Notes under the pieces: model-generated
Told to the model about the DNA's origin: nothing
The model's database searches: none
What the model saw: the letters and a program-made list of their open reading frames with translations, nothing else
In this document: piece after piece, positions 1 through 7,035 of the stretch
Position numbering within the stretch: position 1 is the first letter of the stretch
Layout of the letters: every line of letters begins with the position of its first letter
Translations under genes and position numbers: made by a program
Virus record (IMG/VR): IMGVR_UViG_3300007276_000066
Span: 1 to 52,666 of that record
Direction: 5' to 3' (one strand)
Origin: a virus
DNA: 52,666 nt

Positions 1-13
1 ATCAGTATGCGCC
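1..13. repeat. 13-bp terminal direct repeat, left copy
   Basis: The first 13 bases (ATCAGTATGCGCC) recur exactly as the last 13 bases of the window at 52654-52666. Such a repeat arises when a circular molecule is cut with a short overlap, or when 13-base 5' cohesive ends are filled in before sequencing. It sits in about 580 bp of DNA with no clear gene across the junction, where a cos site would be expected. Confidence 0.8.
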
Positions 14-101
14 CACTGCTGACCCTCTTATCGCAGGGACCCCTACACCTTCAGAGATTTGCGGAAATGTCCAGCGTTTTAGTCAACATTACTCAGATGT
101 A

Positions 102-221
102 ATGAATTATTTATGGGTACTGTATGAATATACAGCTATAGGTTGGTCTGTTCTGTTCGCTCTTGTGTGGTCCGTGACTGTACGCGATGATTCTATCGGT
201 CGCATTGGGCTAATGGTCTGA
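102..221 (+). CDS. possible 39-aa membrane protein
   Basis: Short reading frame from ATG at 102 encoding MNYLWVLYEYTAIG followed by a hydrophobic stretch (about residues 12-27) and a polar end RDDSIGRIG. It would be a single-pass membrane peptide. There is no convincing ribosome binding site and it runs against the leftward genes beside it, so it may be chance. The rest of positions 1-305 shows no other gene. Confidence 0.25.
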   Translation: MNYLWVLYEYTAIGWSVLFALVWSVTVRDDSIGRIGLMV

Positions 222-307
222 CCGGAATGCTGTAGCCGTCCACTGGCTAAGCCTAATTACTATTTGAGTAATTCTATTCGCCCTTATTCAATCCGTAAAC
301 TATAGGC

Positions 308-333
308 AAAAAAAAGCTACCAATTAAGGTAGC
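308..333 (-). terminator. Rho-independent terminator of the leftmost operon
   Basis: The arms GCTACC (316-321) and GGTAGC (328-333) form a stem with a 6-nt loop. On the minus strand the stem is followed by eight T residues (positions 315-308). It lies 25 bp after the stop codon of the last leftward gene, so it ends leftward transcription before the genome end. Confidence 0.85.
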
Positions 334-358
334 CCGTTTAGGTTTTGCTATTGTGATT

Positions 359-595
359 CTAATACCCGTTGTTTAGTGCCCAGTCTTCTATTTTATTCCT
401 AGTGTCTAGCGACACTGGTAGCTCGTCATACTCAGTAGCTCCAAAGATTGCGTTATTATTCATCATATATTCTAAGCTACTGCAATAATCCCCTTTTGAG
501 ATATAGCAATCTGATTGCGGCTCAATATCTGAGATAATCTCTAGCTCCACTAGATAGCCGTCTATTGTGTTAGTTGTCTTGTTATTCATTCTCAT
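359..595 (-). CDS. hypothetical acidic protein, 78 aa
   Basis: Small acidic protein with no motif I recognise, ending in KIEDWALNNGY. The start ATG at 595 overlaps the stop of the upstream broken frame (ATGA arrangement), which suggests coupled translation; a second in-frame ATG lies two codons on. It is the last gene before the terminator at 308-333. Role unknown; by position an accessory early gene. Confidence 0.65.
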   Translation of the reverse strand: MRMNNKTTNTIDGYLVELEIISDIEPQSDCYISKGDYCSSLEYMMNNNAIFGATEYDELPVSLDTRNKIEDWALNNGY

Positions 596-775
596 TCACC
601 ATTAGTTAACTTGTTATATATGCCGTGCAGTATGTCATGGGCTTTAATCTCTACATCACTGGGCTTGATTATAAAGCCCTCACCAGACCCGCTATAATAT
701 GGTAGCTGATAACCCGCCTTTATAAGGTAGCGTTTCCGCTAAGTCTTCTATAAATGTGCAATATCTTGTTTTCAT
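592..775 (-). pseudogene. small early gene apparently split by a one-base frameshift
   Basis: The minus-strand ATG at 775 is preceded by the same leader seen before other small genes here (CGGTGAAATAAG), then reads MKTRYCTFIEDLA. The frame soon closes, but the neighbouring frame continues with KRYLIKAGYQLPYYSGSG and runs to a TGA at 592-594 that overlaps the next start. Dropping one G from the GCGG near 735 would join the two parts into one protein of about 60 aa. It is either a decayed gene or a single-base sequencing error. Confidence 0.5.
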
Positions 776-776
776 C

Positions 777-1094
777 TTATTTCACCGCCGAATCAAATTT
801 AGCCATAATTTTATTCGTTATTGGATTTTGACTACAGTTGACTATAAACTCCGGACCATAAGCGCCACCGTCAACACCGATAGTACACACAACACCAAAA
901 AATTTACCGGCGTCAATGTCTATCTCCATATAAGGCGAATACGTTAATAGCTTTACAATTGTCGCCATATAGCCAAGATCCAATGGATAACTTTTATCAG
1001 TGCCTTCTGGGCATGTGATACGTATTATTGCTGAGCTTGGTAAACTATCCACTAATATGCTGAATAGTATTTTTGCCGTTTCCTTATTATTCAT
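777..1094 (-). CDS. hypothetical protein, 105 aa
   Basis: Unrecognised small protein with a mixed alpha/beta look and no membrane segment. The start at 1094 is supported by the repeated leader AACAAAACGGTGAAATAAG directly before the ATG, and a sigma70-type promoter lies at 1135-1162. Its last codons (GCGGTGAAATAA) double as the leader of the next small frame, so the two are tightly coupled. Likely an accessory early gene. Confidence 0.7.
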   Translation of the reverse strand: MNNKETAKILFSILVDSLPSSAIIRITCPEGTDKSYPLDLGYMATIVKLLTYSPYMEIDIDAGKFFGVVCTIGVDGGAYGPEFIVNCSQNPITNKIMAKFDSAVK

Positions 1095-1134
1095 CTTATT
1101 TCACCGTTTTGTTGCTGTTTAGTTGATATATGCC

Positions 1135-1162
1135 AATATACAGCAATAATTCAACCTGTCAA
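1135..1162 (-). promoter_or_regulatory. repeated-type promoter for the gene at 777-1094
   Basis: On the minus strand TTGACA (1162-1157), a 16-bp spacer starting GGTTGAA, and TATATT (1140-1135). The block TTGTTGACAGGTTGAA is shared with promoters near 2106, 2974, 18830, 19220 and 19602. This copy lacks the GTAAG-type palindrome found in two of its siblings. Confidence 0.75.
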
Positions 1163-1200
1163 CAATTCATTTCGTTTATTTCAAAATGATTTTATCCGGT

Positions 1201-1305
1201 CTATTCGTTCTTGCTGGGTTTGGTTATAAACGCCAATAACGCCAAAATCATTACAAGCAATATTTCTAAGAAATTGGAGTATTTTTGATCTGTGAATTTT
1301 TTCAT
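1201..1305 (-). CDS. small single-pass membrane protein, 34 aa
   Basis: The frame from ATG at 1305 reads MKKFTDQKYSNF and then a hydrophobic run of about 16 residues (about 13-28), ending KPSKNE. That is a typical short N-in or C-in membrane peptide. It follows the preceding leftward gene by 23 bp of A-rich sequence and lacks a strong ribosome binding site. The clean membrane segment and lack of other use for this DNA favour a real gene, but only moderately. Confidence 0.45.
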   Translation of the reverse strand: MKKFTDQKYSNFLEILLVMILALLAFITKPSKNE

Positions 1306-1328
1306 TTTTATTTTAGTTTTTTAGTTTT

Positions 1329-1673
1329 TTAGTTTATTTCATTTTCAAAGAGCGTATCTGACGGGCCATAATTTCTAGCCATCTCGTCAAACATTTTTCC
1401 ATATACTTTCCAGTCCCCGTCCCAGAATCCCGCACCGTGACCGTTGCGAGTTAACCAAAAATCAATACCAGCTTTTTTTATTTCGTCATCCGACAAATAA
1501 CACGCCGCGCGACTATAGAATGATAAGCAATCTATAATGCTTTCACGTTTAAAGACTTCGCATAATTCCGCCCCTGATTCAGGTTGGTCTATATCACCCG
1601 TTTCGGTGAAGTCTATACATTCAAAGTACGCGCCTATAAATTCCAGCTCTTTTATTGTTGGCTCTATAGTCAT
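1329..1673 (-). CDS. conserved phage protein with HGAGFWDGD motif, 114 aa
   Basis: The central WLTRNGHGAGFWDGDW motif is one I recognise from many small early proteins of tailed phages, whose function is not established. The protein is acidic, without membrane segments. Its ATG at 1673 is 3 nt from the stop of the upstream gene at 1676, so the two are cotranscribed from the promoter at 2083-2111. Probably a host-interaction or accessory gene. Confidence 0.75.
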   Translation of the reverse strand: MTIEPTIKELEFIGAYFECIDFTETGDIDQPESGAELCEVFKRESIIDCLSFYSRAACYLSDDEIKKAGIDFWLTRNGHGAGFWDGDWKVYGKMFDEMARNYGPSDTLFENEIN

Positions 1674-1675
1674 GA

Positions 1676-2041
1676 TTACGCCACCTCATAGTATTGTGAT
1701 GATCTTTGATAGGTAGCCAAGTACTGGGCTAATGTCGTATAATTCCACTTTGACTGTCCAGTAGCCCAGAATGGAGGGAAACTTGTGAAAATTTCGTTTA
1801 TTGACATTTTGCTAACTTTAGCAATTCTCCACCCCGTGCCCGTTATTCTAGGTTGATCGGTTGTATAATTTCCACTGTAGTTAATACTACCAAGGTCGTA
1901 CTGAAAAGACACAATCCGCTGACCATCAGCATTAGTAAAAAAACCATGCGTTGCGGACTTTGCAATAAATACACGAAAGCCCACTGTTTTTATTTCCTCC
2001 ACTAACTCGTATATTGCTTGTTTTTTATAGTCATTACTCAT
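1676..2041 (-). CDS. hypothetical phage protein, 121 aa
   Basis: Protein of unknown function with an N-terminal helix (DYKKQAIYELVEEIK) and a C-terminal part rich in aromatic residues (WNYTTLAQYLATYQ). Start ATG at 2041 is preceded by the leader AAACGGTGA and by ATCAACTTAA further upstream. The promoter at 2083-2111 is 42 bp upstream and carries a one-mismatch copy of the dispersed operator, so this gene and the next are probably repressed in lysogeny. Confidence 0.7.
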   Translation of the reverse strand: MSNDYKKQAIYELVEEIKTVGFRVFIAKSATHGFFTNADGQRIVSFQYDLGSINYSGNYTTDQPRITGTGWRIAKVSKMSINEIFTSFPPFWATGQSKWNYTTLAQYLATYQRSSQYYEVA

Positions 2042-2080
2042 AAGTCACCGTTTAAAATTGTTTGATTAAGTTGATACAAT

Positions 2081-2111
2081 GTAATATACGCTTACTTATT
2101 CAACCTGTCAA
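2081..2111 (-). promoter_or_regulatory. promoter with embedded operator (one mismatch)
   Basis: Minus strand TTGACA (2111-2106), 17-bp spacer, TATATT (2088-2083). The palindrome GTAAT-ATACG-CTTAC at 2081-2095 covers the -10 element and part of the spacer. A repressor bound there would block RNA polymerase. The -35 overlaps the end of the upstream gene. Confidence 0.75.
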
Positions 2112-2910
2112 CAACTATTTTTGACTCTTGAATAAAACCACTAAAATCCTTTTTTGCTGAGCCCTTAGCGTATAAGCCAACAATAAAAGGTTGATTGATT
2201 AAATCGTGTTTTTTTGCGTCCAAAAATCGCAGATCGGTGTCGTCCCCGTTTATAACTGGTAAGCCCTTAAAAGTCTCTGGAATCTCACCGCGAAAAACTA
2301 CGCTTGCGCCTACTGAGTGCTCCCTCACTGCATTCAATACGCTTACAGAATACTTTACACTTGCCCCCGAATAGCTTGCAGTTAAAGCGTAATTTTTTGG
2401 CGCTCTATCTAGCATGTGCATATTCTTAGTGTAGTCGTAAAATTGTAATTCTGGGAAGTGATCAAAAATGTTTTGATTTTTGCCATTCATTAAAAATGGC
2501 TTATTTGTATAATCTACGTCGCTTGTTCCATTTAGTCGAACCGCTGGCGTCATGCCTTTATTTTTTGCCTTTACAATCAAGCTCTCAATTTCTTTATATA
2601 AAGCAATCAAGAAATCATTTTGCTTGGTTATTAATGAAACCGATTTGTTGAGGCGCGATTGCTGAACACTGTTAAATGACCCGCGCCCCGCGCTATATAG
2701 GCAAGCTTCAGCGCATCCCGCTGTTTTTGCATTGGCACATAATGTCCCTTTTTTCATTAGGTGTTTAAATGCTATCTGATCGGGTGCAAGGTAACATATA
2801 CCAGTCAAATAATTGAGCTTTTCGCCCTTTACCGTTTTACTATCTGAACCGATAGAAAGCAGACTATTTAGTCCAGCATTCCTTAAAGCTTGTTTTTTTG
2901 TGATAGTCAA
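2092..2910 (-). CDS. cysteine-motif phage protein, 272 aa (GP88-like?)
   Basis: Contains LTGICYLAPDQ near the N-terminus and a cysteine cluster LCANAKTAGCAEACLYSAG around residues 57-75, followed by a basic QSRLNKS segment. The spacing recalls the gene-product-88 family of actinophages and relatives, whose role is unknown; this assignment is from memory and weak. The start is a TTG at 2910, supported by the leader AACGGTGAAATTT directly before it. Two operator-bearing promoters lie upstream (2949-2979 and 3040-3068). Confidence 0.75.
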   Translation of the reverse strand: MTITKKQALRNAGLNSLLSIGSDSKTVKGEKLNYLTGICYLAPDQIAFKHLMKKGTLCANAKTAGCAEACLYSAGRGSFNSVQQSRLNKSVSLITKQNDFLIALYKEIESLIVKAKNKGMTPAVRLNGTSDVDYTNKPFLMNGKNQNIFDHFPELQFYDYTKNMHMLDRAPKNYALTASYSGASVKYSVSVLNAVREHSVGASVVFRGEIPETFKGLPVINGDDTDLRFLDAKKHDLINQPFIVGLYAKGSAKKDFSGFIQESKIVVDRLNK

Positions 2911-2948
2911 AATTTCACCGTTTTGATTAGTTGATTTAGTTGATGGGT

Positions 2949-2979
2949 GTAATTTACGCTTACCTATTCAACCTGTCAA
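2949..2979 (-). promoter_or_regulatory. promoter with embedded operator (one mismatch)
   Basis: Minus strand TTGACA (2979-2974), 17-bp spacer starting GGTTGAA, TAAATT (2956-2951). GTAAT-TTACG-CTTAC at 2949-2963 overlaps the -10. Nearly the same cassette as at 2081-2111. It lies 39 bp upstream of the TTG start at 2910. Confidence 0.75.
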
Positions 2980-3039
2980 CAACTATTTCATCTATTTTAA
3001 AAATGGCTTGTTTGCTTAGCCCATAAGGAGCGGGGGCGC

Positions 3040-3068
3040 GTATACAGTAAGTTTTTCTTACTTGTCAA
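3040..3068 (-). promoter_or_regulatory. second promoter with a perfect operator in the spacer
   Basis: Minus strand TTGACA (3068-3063), then a spacer containing the perfect palindrome GTAAG-N5-CTTAC (3047-3061), then GTATAC at 3045-3040 (17-bp spacer) or TATACG (18-bp). It points at the gene starting at 2910. Confidence 0.75.
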
Positions 3069-3125
3069 TAGGCAATAGACCGAAAGTGAGATCTATTTTA
3101 ATCGGTGTAATGGTGGCTCTAAAAG

Positions 3126-3140
3126 GTAATAATCGCTTAC
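3126..3140. promoter_or_regulatory. operator-like palindrome (one mismatch)
   Basis: GTAAT-AATCG-CTTAC in DNA without a supported gene. A TTGACA at about 3175-3180 on the minus strand may belong to a promoter upstream of it. The stretch 3141-3375 holds a weak relative of the TTGACAGGTTGAA promoter (TTGACGGGTTGAA at about 3238-3250) but no gene I can support. Confidence 0.55.
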
Positions 3141-3375
3141 AACGGCACTGAGTCGGTTTTAGCTACTTTTGGCTATTGTCAAGCGTTTTATTACTTTATT
3201 TCACCTTATTTTTGAGCCTAATTCCATTCAGGCATAATTCAACCCGTCAAGCATTATTTCATTTATTTTATTTGAGCTGTATATAAACACAGTACCGGAC
3301 CATAGTGCTGTATGGATGAACAGTATGTCGATAAAAAACACCGAAATCGACACATGCCACCAAAATACACACACA

Positions 3376-3443
3376 CAAATTGCACTTTTGATCTTTTTCT
3401 CTATACACAAATTGCACTTCTCATCTATACGCAAATTGCACTT
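3376..3443. repeat. three iteron-like direct repeats
   Basis: CAAATTGCACTT occurs at 3376-3387, 3408-3419 and 3432-3443, each preceded by a TATAC- or CACAC-type sequence. They lie in the 720-bp stretch 2911-3628 that holds no convincing gene. Such iterons can bind a replication initiator or a regulator; which applies here cannot be told. Confidence 0.6.
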
Positions 3444-3530
3444 GACGTTTATTCTTGAGCCCAGACCAGATGATGTTCATGCCATGTCCACGTTCAATAA
3501 TAACGAACAGGTCCCACTCCTGAACACCCA

Positions 3531-3567
3531 TAAAAAAACCCACCAAGATATCTCAAGGTGGGCTTTT
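3531..3567. terminator. strong bidirectional terminator
   Basis: CCCACC (3539-3544) pairs with GGTGGG (3557-3562), with further pairing inside the near-palindromic loop. Seven A residues on the left give a T-run on the minus strand and CTTTT follows on the plus strand. It ends the leftward early operon whose last gene stops at 3629. Confidence 0.85.
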
Positions 3568-3628
3568 CAGGTTATCAACTAACCAACACAAGCAGGACGG
3601 TGAAGACCTGATTGATTTTTAGATACTA

Positions 3629-3817
3629 TCAGTGAATGGTTGGCTTCTCAAGATGTTTGTCTTCCTGAGCTTTATTAGACTGCATTGCCACAAGAGCAGC
3701 AGTGAAACCGCTTATGTATGCGTTAGCCTCAAACTTTGCTATTGCCTCATCACCATTATTGGCAGCTAAGCTAAGCGTGAACGCTTCCATCCATAACACT
3801 TTCATCGACTCGTTCAT
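3629..3817 (-). CDS. hypothetical protein, 62 aa
   Basis: Short, mostly helical protein (LWMEAFTLSLAANNG, YISGFTAALVAMQS) of unknown function, resembling small proteins of lambda-like phages that count about 60 aa. Last gene of the leftward early operon, 5 bp after its neighbour and followed by the terminator at 3531-3567. No membrane segment is clear. Confidence 0.6.
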   Translation of the reverse strand: MNESMKVLWMEAFTLSLAANNGDEAIAKFEANAYISGFTAALVAMQSNKAQEDKHLEKPTIH

Positions 3818-3822
3818 TTCAA

Positions 3823-4041
3823 CTAACTCTTATCAACCTTGACGAATATCGCCATGTAACCATCAACCACTTTAAAGTTGTCGTGGCAGAGAACTGGGCT
3901 AATCATCTTCCCTGCCTCAACCACAATCATTTCGTCAGATGACCCAGAAACAGAAGCGCCATTAAGAGCGTTCAGATGAACCTTTCCTTTTGGCACTTTG
4001 ATGTTCTTGGTTGTGACGGATACCATCCTGCAATCATTCAC
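3823..4041 (-). CDS. hypothetical protein, 72 aa
   Basis: Beta-rich small protein (KNIKVPKGKVHLNALNG, GYMAIFVKVDKS) of unknown role. The GTG start at 4041 overlaps the upstream stop (TAGTG); an ATG at 4026 is an alternative but has no spaced ribosome binding site. Cotranscribed with flanking early genes. Confidence 0.6.
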   Translation of the reverse strand: MNDCRMVSVTTKNIKVPKGKVHLNALNGASVSGSSDEMIVVEAGKMISPVLCHDNFKVVDGYMAIFVKVDKS

Positions 4042-4370
4042 TAAGTTTGCTTGCGAGGCATTACCTTGCTGGTTGACACCTTACGCTTGGATGTGGCCTT
4101 CTTTGTGATTTTCTTGGCGGTCTTTACTGGAACCTTTTTGTAGTCCGGTTTCAGTTTTTCAGTTTTGGCTTTCGGTTTTTCGTTTTCCAAATTTGAAATT
4201 GCATTTTCGGATTTACAAATTGCATTTTCCGTTTTTGAAATTACCGATTGGAAAAATCTATCTCCGGATAGCTTAGGCAGAAGCGCCACCCCGCCGACCG
4301 GAACCATTCCGCTATTATTGACTAACTCTTCTAATTCAACTGGGCTTTGCGCCTCTAAGACCTTATACAT
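4041..4370 (-). CDS. protein with lysine-rich tail, 109 aa
   Basis: The N-terminal half is ordinary (MYKVLEAQSPVELEELV), the middle has a repeated TENAICKSENAISNLENE segment, and the last 40 residues are rich in Lys, Thr and Ser (KKITKKATSKRKVSTSK). Such a tail resembles nucleic acid-binding tails of histone H1-like proteins. I place the start at ATG 4370, just before the upstream stop at 4363; longer versions would overlap the previous gene by 150 bp. Function unknown. Confidence 0.6.
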   Translation of the reverse strand: MYKVLEAQSPVELEELVNNSGMVPVGGVALLPKLSGDRFFQSVISKTENAICKSENAISNLENEKPKAKTEKLKPDYKKVPVKTAKKITKKATSKRKVSTSKVMPRKQT

Positions 4371-5046
4371 AATAGCCAACCAAGATAGCACACCCGACTG
4401 TCGTTGCCACAAGTAAAGCGGCAGTGAAACATAGAGCTGAAGTAAGATGCCCAACTCTACCTTCTGACAAAAGTAGATCATACTCCAGAAAACCGATCTT
4501 TCGAAAGAGTCCAATTCTGTCTAATGAGTTTTGGACGTTTTCCTCAGAGATTCTGGAAATCACTAGCTGCATATCCTCAACAACCTGCTCATGCTTGTTC
4601 TCAACCTCATTAAGCATTTCCTCGTAAAGAGCCTCACACTCTTCCTCGAACTCATCACGCTTATCTGTGTCCTTGCGTAACTGTTTTGACAGCTTTTTGT
4701 TTTCCTTTTCGAGGTATTCGATATGCTCTTCCTTCATGGCATCAGCAATATATTGCCCTGTTATGGCAGCCTTTTCTTTGTGCTGCAGCTCAATCGATAA
4801 GAAAAACTCAACGTCAGAACCCGAAATTGCTTTTCCAGTTTCGTCATAGGCAAAAAGCAACTCAGCCCGTTTTTCTGCTGACTGTTCATAGTTGTGCTCG
4901 TTCTTGAGCCACCGTTTAAATAACTTCAGCACACTCTCAGACTTGCCGCGCTTTGGATCTTCTAATATCGATGCAAGCTGGTGAGATAAGGTTGTGTCAA
5001 TCTCTCGCAAAGCTTTTACTGATTCTGTTTTTTCTAACTTAGTCAT
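4363..5046 (-). CDS. coiled-coil protein with C-terminal membrane anchor, 227 aa
   Basis: Long charged helix from about residue 105 to 175 (EYLEKENKKLSKQLRKDTDK) predicted as coiled coil, then a hydrophobic segment near the C-terminus (about 205-225, CFTAALLVATTVGCAILVG). It would be a tail-anchored inner-membrane protein with its coil in the cytoplasm. The leader AACAAAACGGTGAACAGT places the ATG at 5046 rather than the GTG at 5055. Function unknown. Confidence 0.7.
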   Translation of the reverse strand: MTKLEKTESVKALREIDTTLSHQLASILEDPKRGKSESVLKLFKRWLKNEHNYEQSAEKRAELLFAYDETGKAISGSDVEFFLSIELQHKEKAAITGQYIADAMKEEHIEYLEKENKKLSKQLRKDTDKRDEFEEECEALYEEMLNEVENKHEQVVEDMQLVISRISEENVQNSLDRIGLFRKIGFLEYDLLLSEGRVGHLTSALCFTAALLVATTVGCAILVGYYV

Positions 5047-5092
5047 ACTGTTCACCGTTTTGTTGTTTTGAAAGTTGATTTTTGAAAATTAG

Positions 5093-5590
5093 TTACTGCT
5101 CAAGCCAGCCGGCATTGAGCTGTAAGTCCTGCTCAGTTCCGTTATTGTTGAAATAAGTCATCGTTTTAGGATTAAAAGCTATCCGCATTGACGTCTCGGG
5201 CTCCAAAGGCTTTCTTTTGCTGGCGTCTACCCATATAACTTCGTCAAACAAGCCTATACGAAGACACTCAGCCAGCTCCAACTCACAACGCATGCCTACA
5301 TAGCAGTCGTTATCCTCCATAATCTTCTTGGCTAATCTGGCTCGGTCATTCTTGTTGTAGTCAGATATTAGGATGTGCCACATATCTCTATGCTGATGGC
5401 GATCCTCAAATGCTTCCACCTTGGTCTTGTATGGCTCCATGCCCATGTTGCCGCGCAGGTAGTTGATTTGATCAAACAGGAAGATATCTAATGCTGCCTG
5501 ACTGCTTGACGCATACTTGACTCCAAGTAGCTCGGCTAGGCTGTCCTTTCCATGCTGGGCGTGGCCTATTATCAATAACTGCTTAACCAT
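5093..5590 (-). CDS. deoxynucleoside monophosphate kinase-like P-loop protein
   Basis: The N-terminal P-loop GHAQHGKDS (residues 9-17) after a beta strand (KQLLII) matches phage dNMP kinases, which phosphorylate dNMPs to dNDPs to supply replication. A later LFDEVIWVDAS strand fits the second core strand. At 165 aa it is shorter than T4 gene 1 or T5 dNMP kinases (about 240 aa), so substrate range is uncertain. The start at 5590 overlaps the upstream stop (TAATG). Confidence 0.75.
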   Translation of the reverse strand: MVKQLLIIGHAQHGKDSLAELLGVKYASSSQAALDIFLFDQINYLRGNMGMEPYKTKVEAFEDRHQHRDMWHILISDYNKNDRARLAKKIMEDNDCYVGMRCELELAECLRIGLFDEVIWVDASKRKPLEPETSMRIAFNPKTMTYFNNNGTEQDLQLNAGWLEQ

Positions 5591-5892
5591 TAGATTAGAC
5601 CCGCTTCTTTTAAAAGAATTATGTCCTCGGCCGTGAACCCTCCTTGCGAAAGAACGACAAGATCAGATGGGCTTGCAACCATCCCTAGACCATGAACCAG
5701 ATCCGATACGCCTGAAGGCTCAAAGACACTCGGGATTGGAATATCCTCAAGAACAACAAAGTCGTTCGTGCCATCATCCCATCGATAGAAAGATCCGCCA
5801 GAAAGGTCTGGCTTAGCATTCAAGGTCAACCCCCCCACACTCAGGTCTGCGCCGTCAGCCACATAAGCTTCCACATATACTTTTTTTGACAT
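5590..5892 (-). CDS. hypothetical protein, 100 aa
   Basis: Beta-rich N-terminal part (KVYVEAYVADGADLSVGG) and helical C-terminus (TAEDIILLKEAGLI), no recognised family. The leader AACAAAACGGTGAACAGA sets the start at ATG 5892; an in-frame GTG nine bases upstream lies inside that leader. The stop overlaps the start of the kinase-like gene, suggesting coupled translation. Confidence 0.65.
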   Translation of the reverse strand: MSKKVYVEAYVADGADLSVGGLTLNAKPDLSGGSFYRWDDGTNDFVVLEDIPIPSVFEPSGVSDLVHGLGMVASPSDLVVLSQGGFTAEDIILLKEAGLI

Positions 5893-5908
5893 TCTGTTCA
5901 CCGTTTTG

Positions 5909-6445
5909 TTAGTTGATTGCCCATGCAGGAACCATGTCTCGCATAGGGGTTAGCATTCCCATCGGCACGTTAATCGTGTCGTAGTTGAATTTATTATTGT
6001 TACTCTTATCTATCTCACCTTCCTTCCAGTGAGTGCCGTTGCTGTCCATATCCTCGTAGCTTATTGCCCCAACCAAGGAAGCGTTGATCAATCTATCCTC
6101 ATCCCGCAATAGCGACACAAACACAAAATAGTCCGGTCGCTGATGGTCATGGTTGTATGCCGGAATTGAATTATCAAAATGTGATTTTGGAAAAACCGTT
6201 CTGGCTTTTGTTTTCACATCTACAGTTATCCCAGCCACCCTATAATCGAATACGGTATTGCTCTCATACTGATACTCAATATCATTAGCAGCACACCAAT
6301 CCTCGAAAACAACTTCACCCAAATACCCTACTGAATTAGCTATCCGCCCATAATGAGATCTAGCAAACACTTTGGATCTGGCCGACCGTTCAATTGCCCT
6401 GCCCCTTTGCAGATCATTTATCATGGTTCGCGTATAACTACTCAT
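5909..6445 (-). CDS. PD-(D/E)XK-type nuclease-like protein, 178 aa
   Basis: Pattern of a restriction-like nuclease core: Glu in YLGEVVFEDW (about residue 44 or 48), then Asp in TVFDYRV (67), then DVKTK (76-80) as the D-x-K signature. It lies immediately after NinG, with overlapping stop and start (ATGA), in a recombination and replication operon. It may process recombination intermediates or act on host DNA; substrate is not evident. Confidence 0.65.
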   Translation of the reverse strand: MSSYTRTMINDLQRGRAIERSARSKVFARSHYGRIANSVGYLGEVVFEDWCAANDIEYQYESNTVFDYRVAGITVDVKTKARTVFPKSHFDNSIPAYNHDHQRPDYFVFVSLLRDEDRLINASLVGAISYEDMDSNGTHWKEGEIDKSNNNKFNYDTINVPMGMLTPMRDMVPAWAIN

Positions 6446-7035
6446 ACCTGTGATTCCAGTTCTTTATTGAGCAATTCATACTTACTTCTGATGGACCTAA
6501 TATCCTCGATTGAGCGACGGAACTCTGCACACTTATCCAACTCCAGCGCGGCTACCCGTTCAGCTCCTATCTCTGCAGTGAGCCTAACCCTGAATACAGC
6601 AGCCCTGCCAGAGTTATATTGATTACAATTAACACACTGCAGCCTCACGTTGTCCTCGTTGAACCTGCGATCACCCCTAGCGCCTACAGATAAAAAATGA
6701 CCGCACTGGTACTGTCTGAACGGGCTCGTTTCATCGCATGTGTAGCAACCAGAACCAGCGTAAGTCAGCCTAATAAACTTATTGAACGCTTCCTGAGCCT
6801 TAACTGTCTGGAATTTCCGATCATTGAAATTAAGCTCTCGTTTATTATGGGATATCTCCTTTCTAACCTTCTTGCGATGAGCTGCTGCCAGTTTCTTGCC
6901 GGACTTGGCGCAATGCTCTACCCAATGATCGAACGAGCAGTACAGCCTGTTTGCTCTCGGGTCAAAATGAACCCCGTCAGCATCGAGACGGTTATATTCT
7001 TTGCAATAAGGGCATCTTCGTTTTGAGTTAGCCAT
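6442..7035 (-). CDS. ninG: NinG/Rap-like Holliday junction nuclease
   Basis: Matches the NinG (Rap) family: zinc motif CPYCKEYN at the N-terminus, basic middle (HRKKVRKEI), and a second Cys/His set GCYTCDE, QCGHFLSVGARGD and LQCVNCNQYNSG. Length 197 aa is close to lambda NinG (204 aa). Rap resolves branched joints formed by the phage recombination system, here the exonuclease at 14001-14837. TAATG overlap with ninB upstream. Confidence 0.88.
   Translation of the reverse strand: MANSKRRCPYCKEYNRLDADGVHFDPRANRLYCSFDHWVEHCAKSGKKLAAAHRKKVRKEISHNKRELNFNDRKFQTVKAQEAFNKFIRLTYAGSGCYTCDETSPFRQYQCGHFLSVGARGDRRFNEDNVRLQCVNCNQYNSGRAAVFRVRLTAEIGAERVAALELDKCAEFRRSIEDIRSIRSKYELLNKELESQV

Noticed and set aside
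3228-3434. Minus-strand frame of 68 codons with hydrophobic segments
   Set aside because: It needs a TTG start without a ribosome site, runs through the iteron repeats whose codons explain its Cys/Val pattern, and ends across a promoter-like block.
3376-3443. CRISPR array
   Set aside because: Only three 12-bp repeats with uneven, low-complexity spacers; no CRISPR array is seen anywhere in the window.
3316-3582. Plus-strand frame of 88 codons
   Set aside because: It reads through the repeats and the bidirectional terminator at 3531-3567 and has low-complexity content; no ribosome site.
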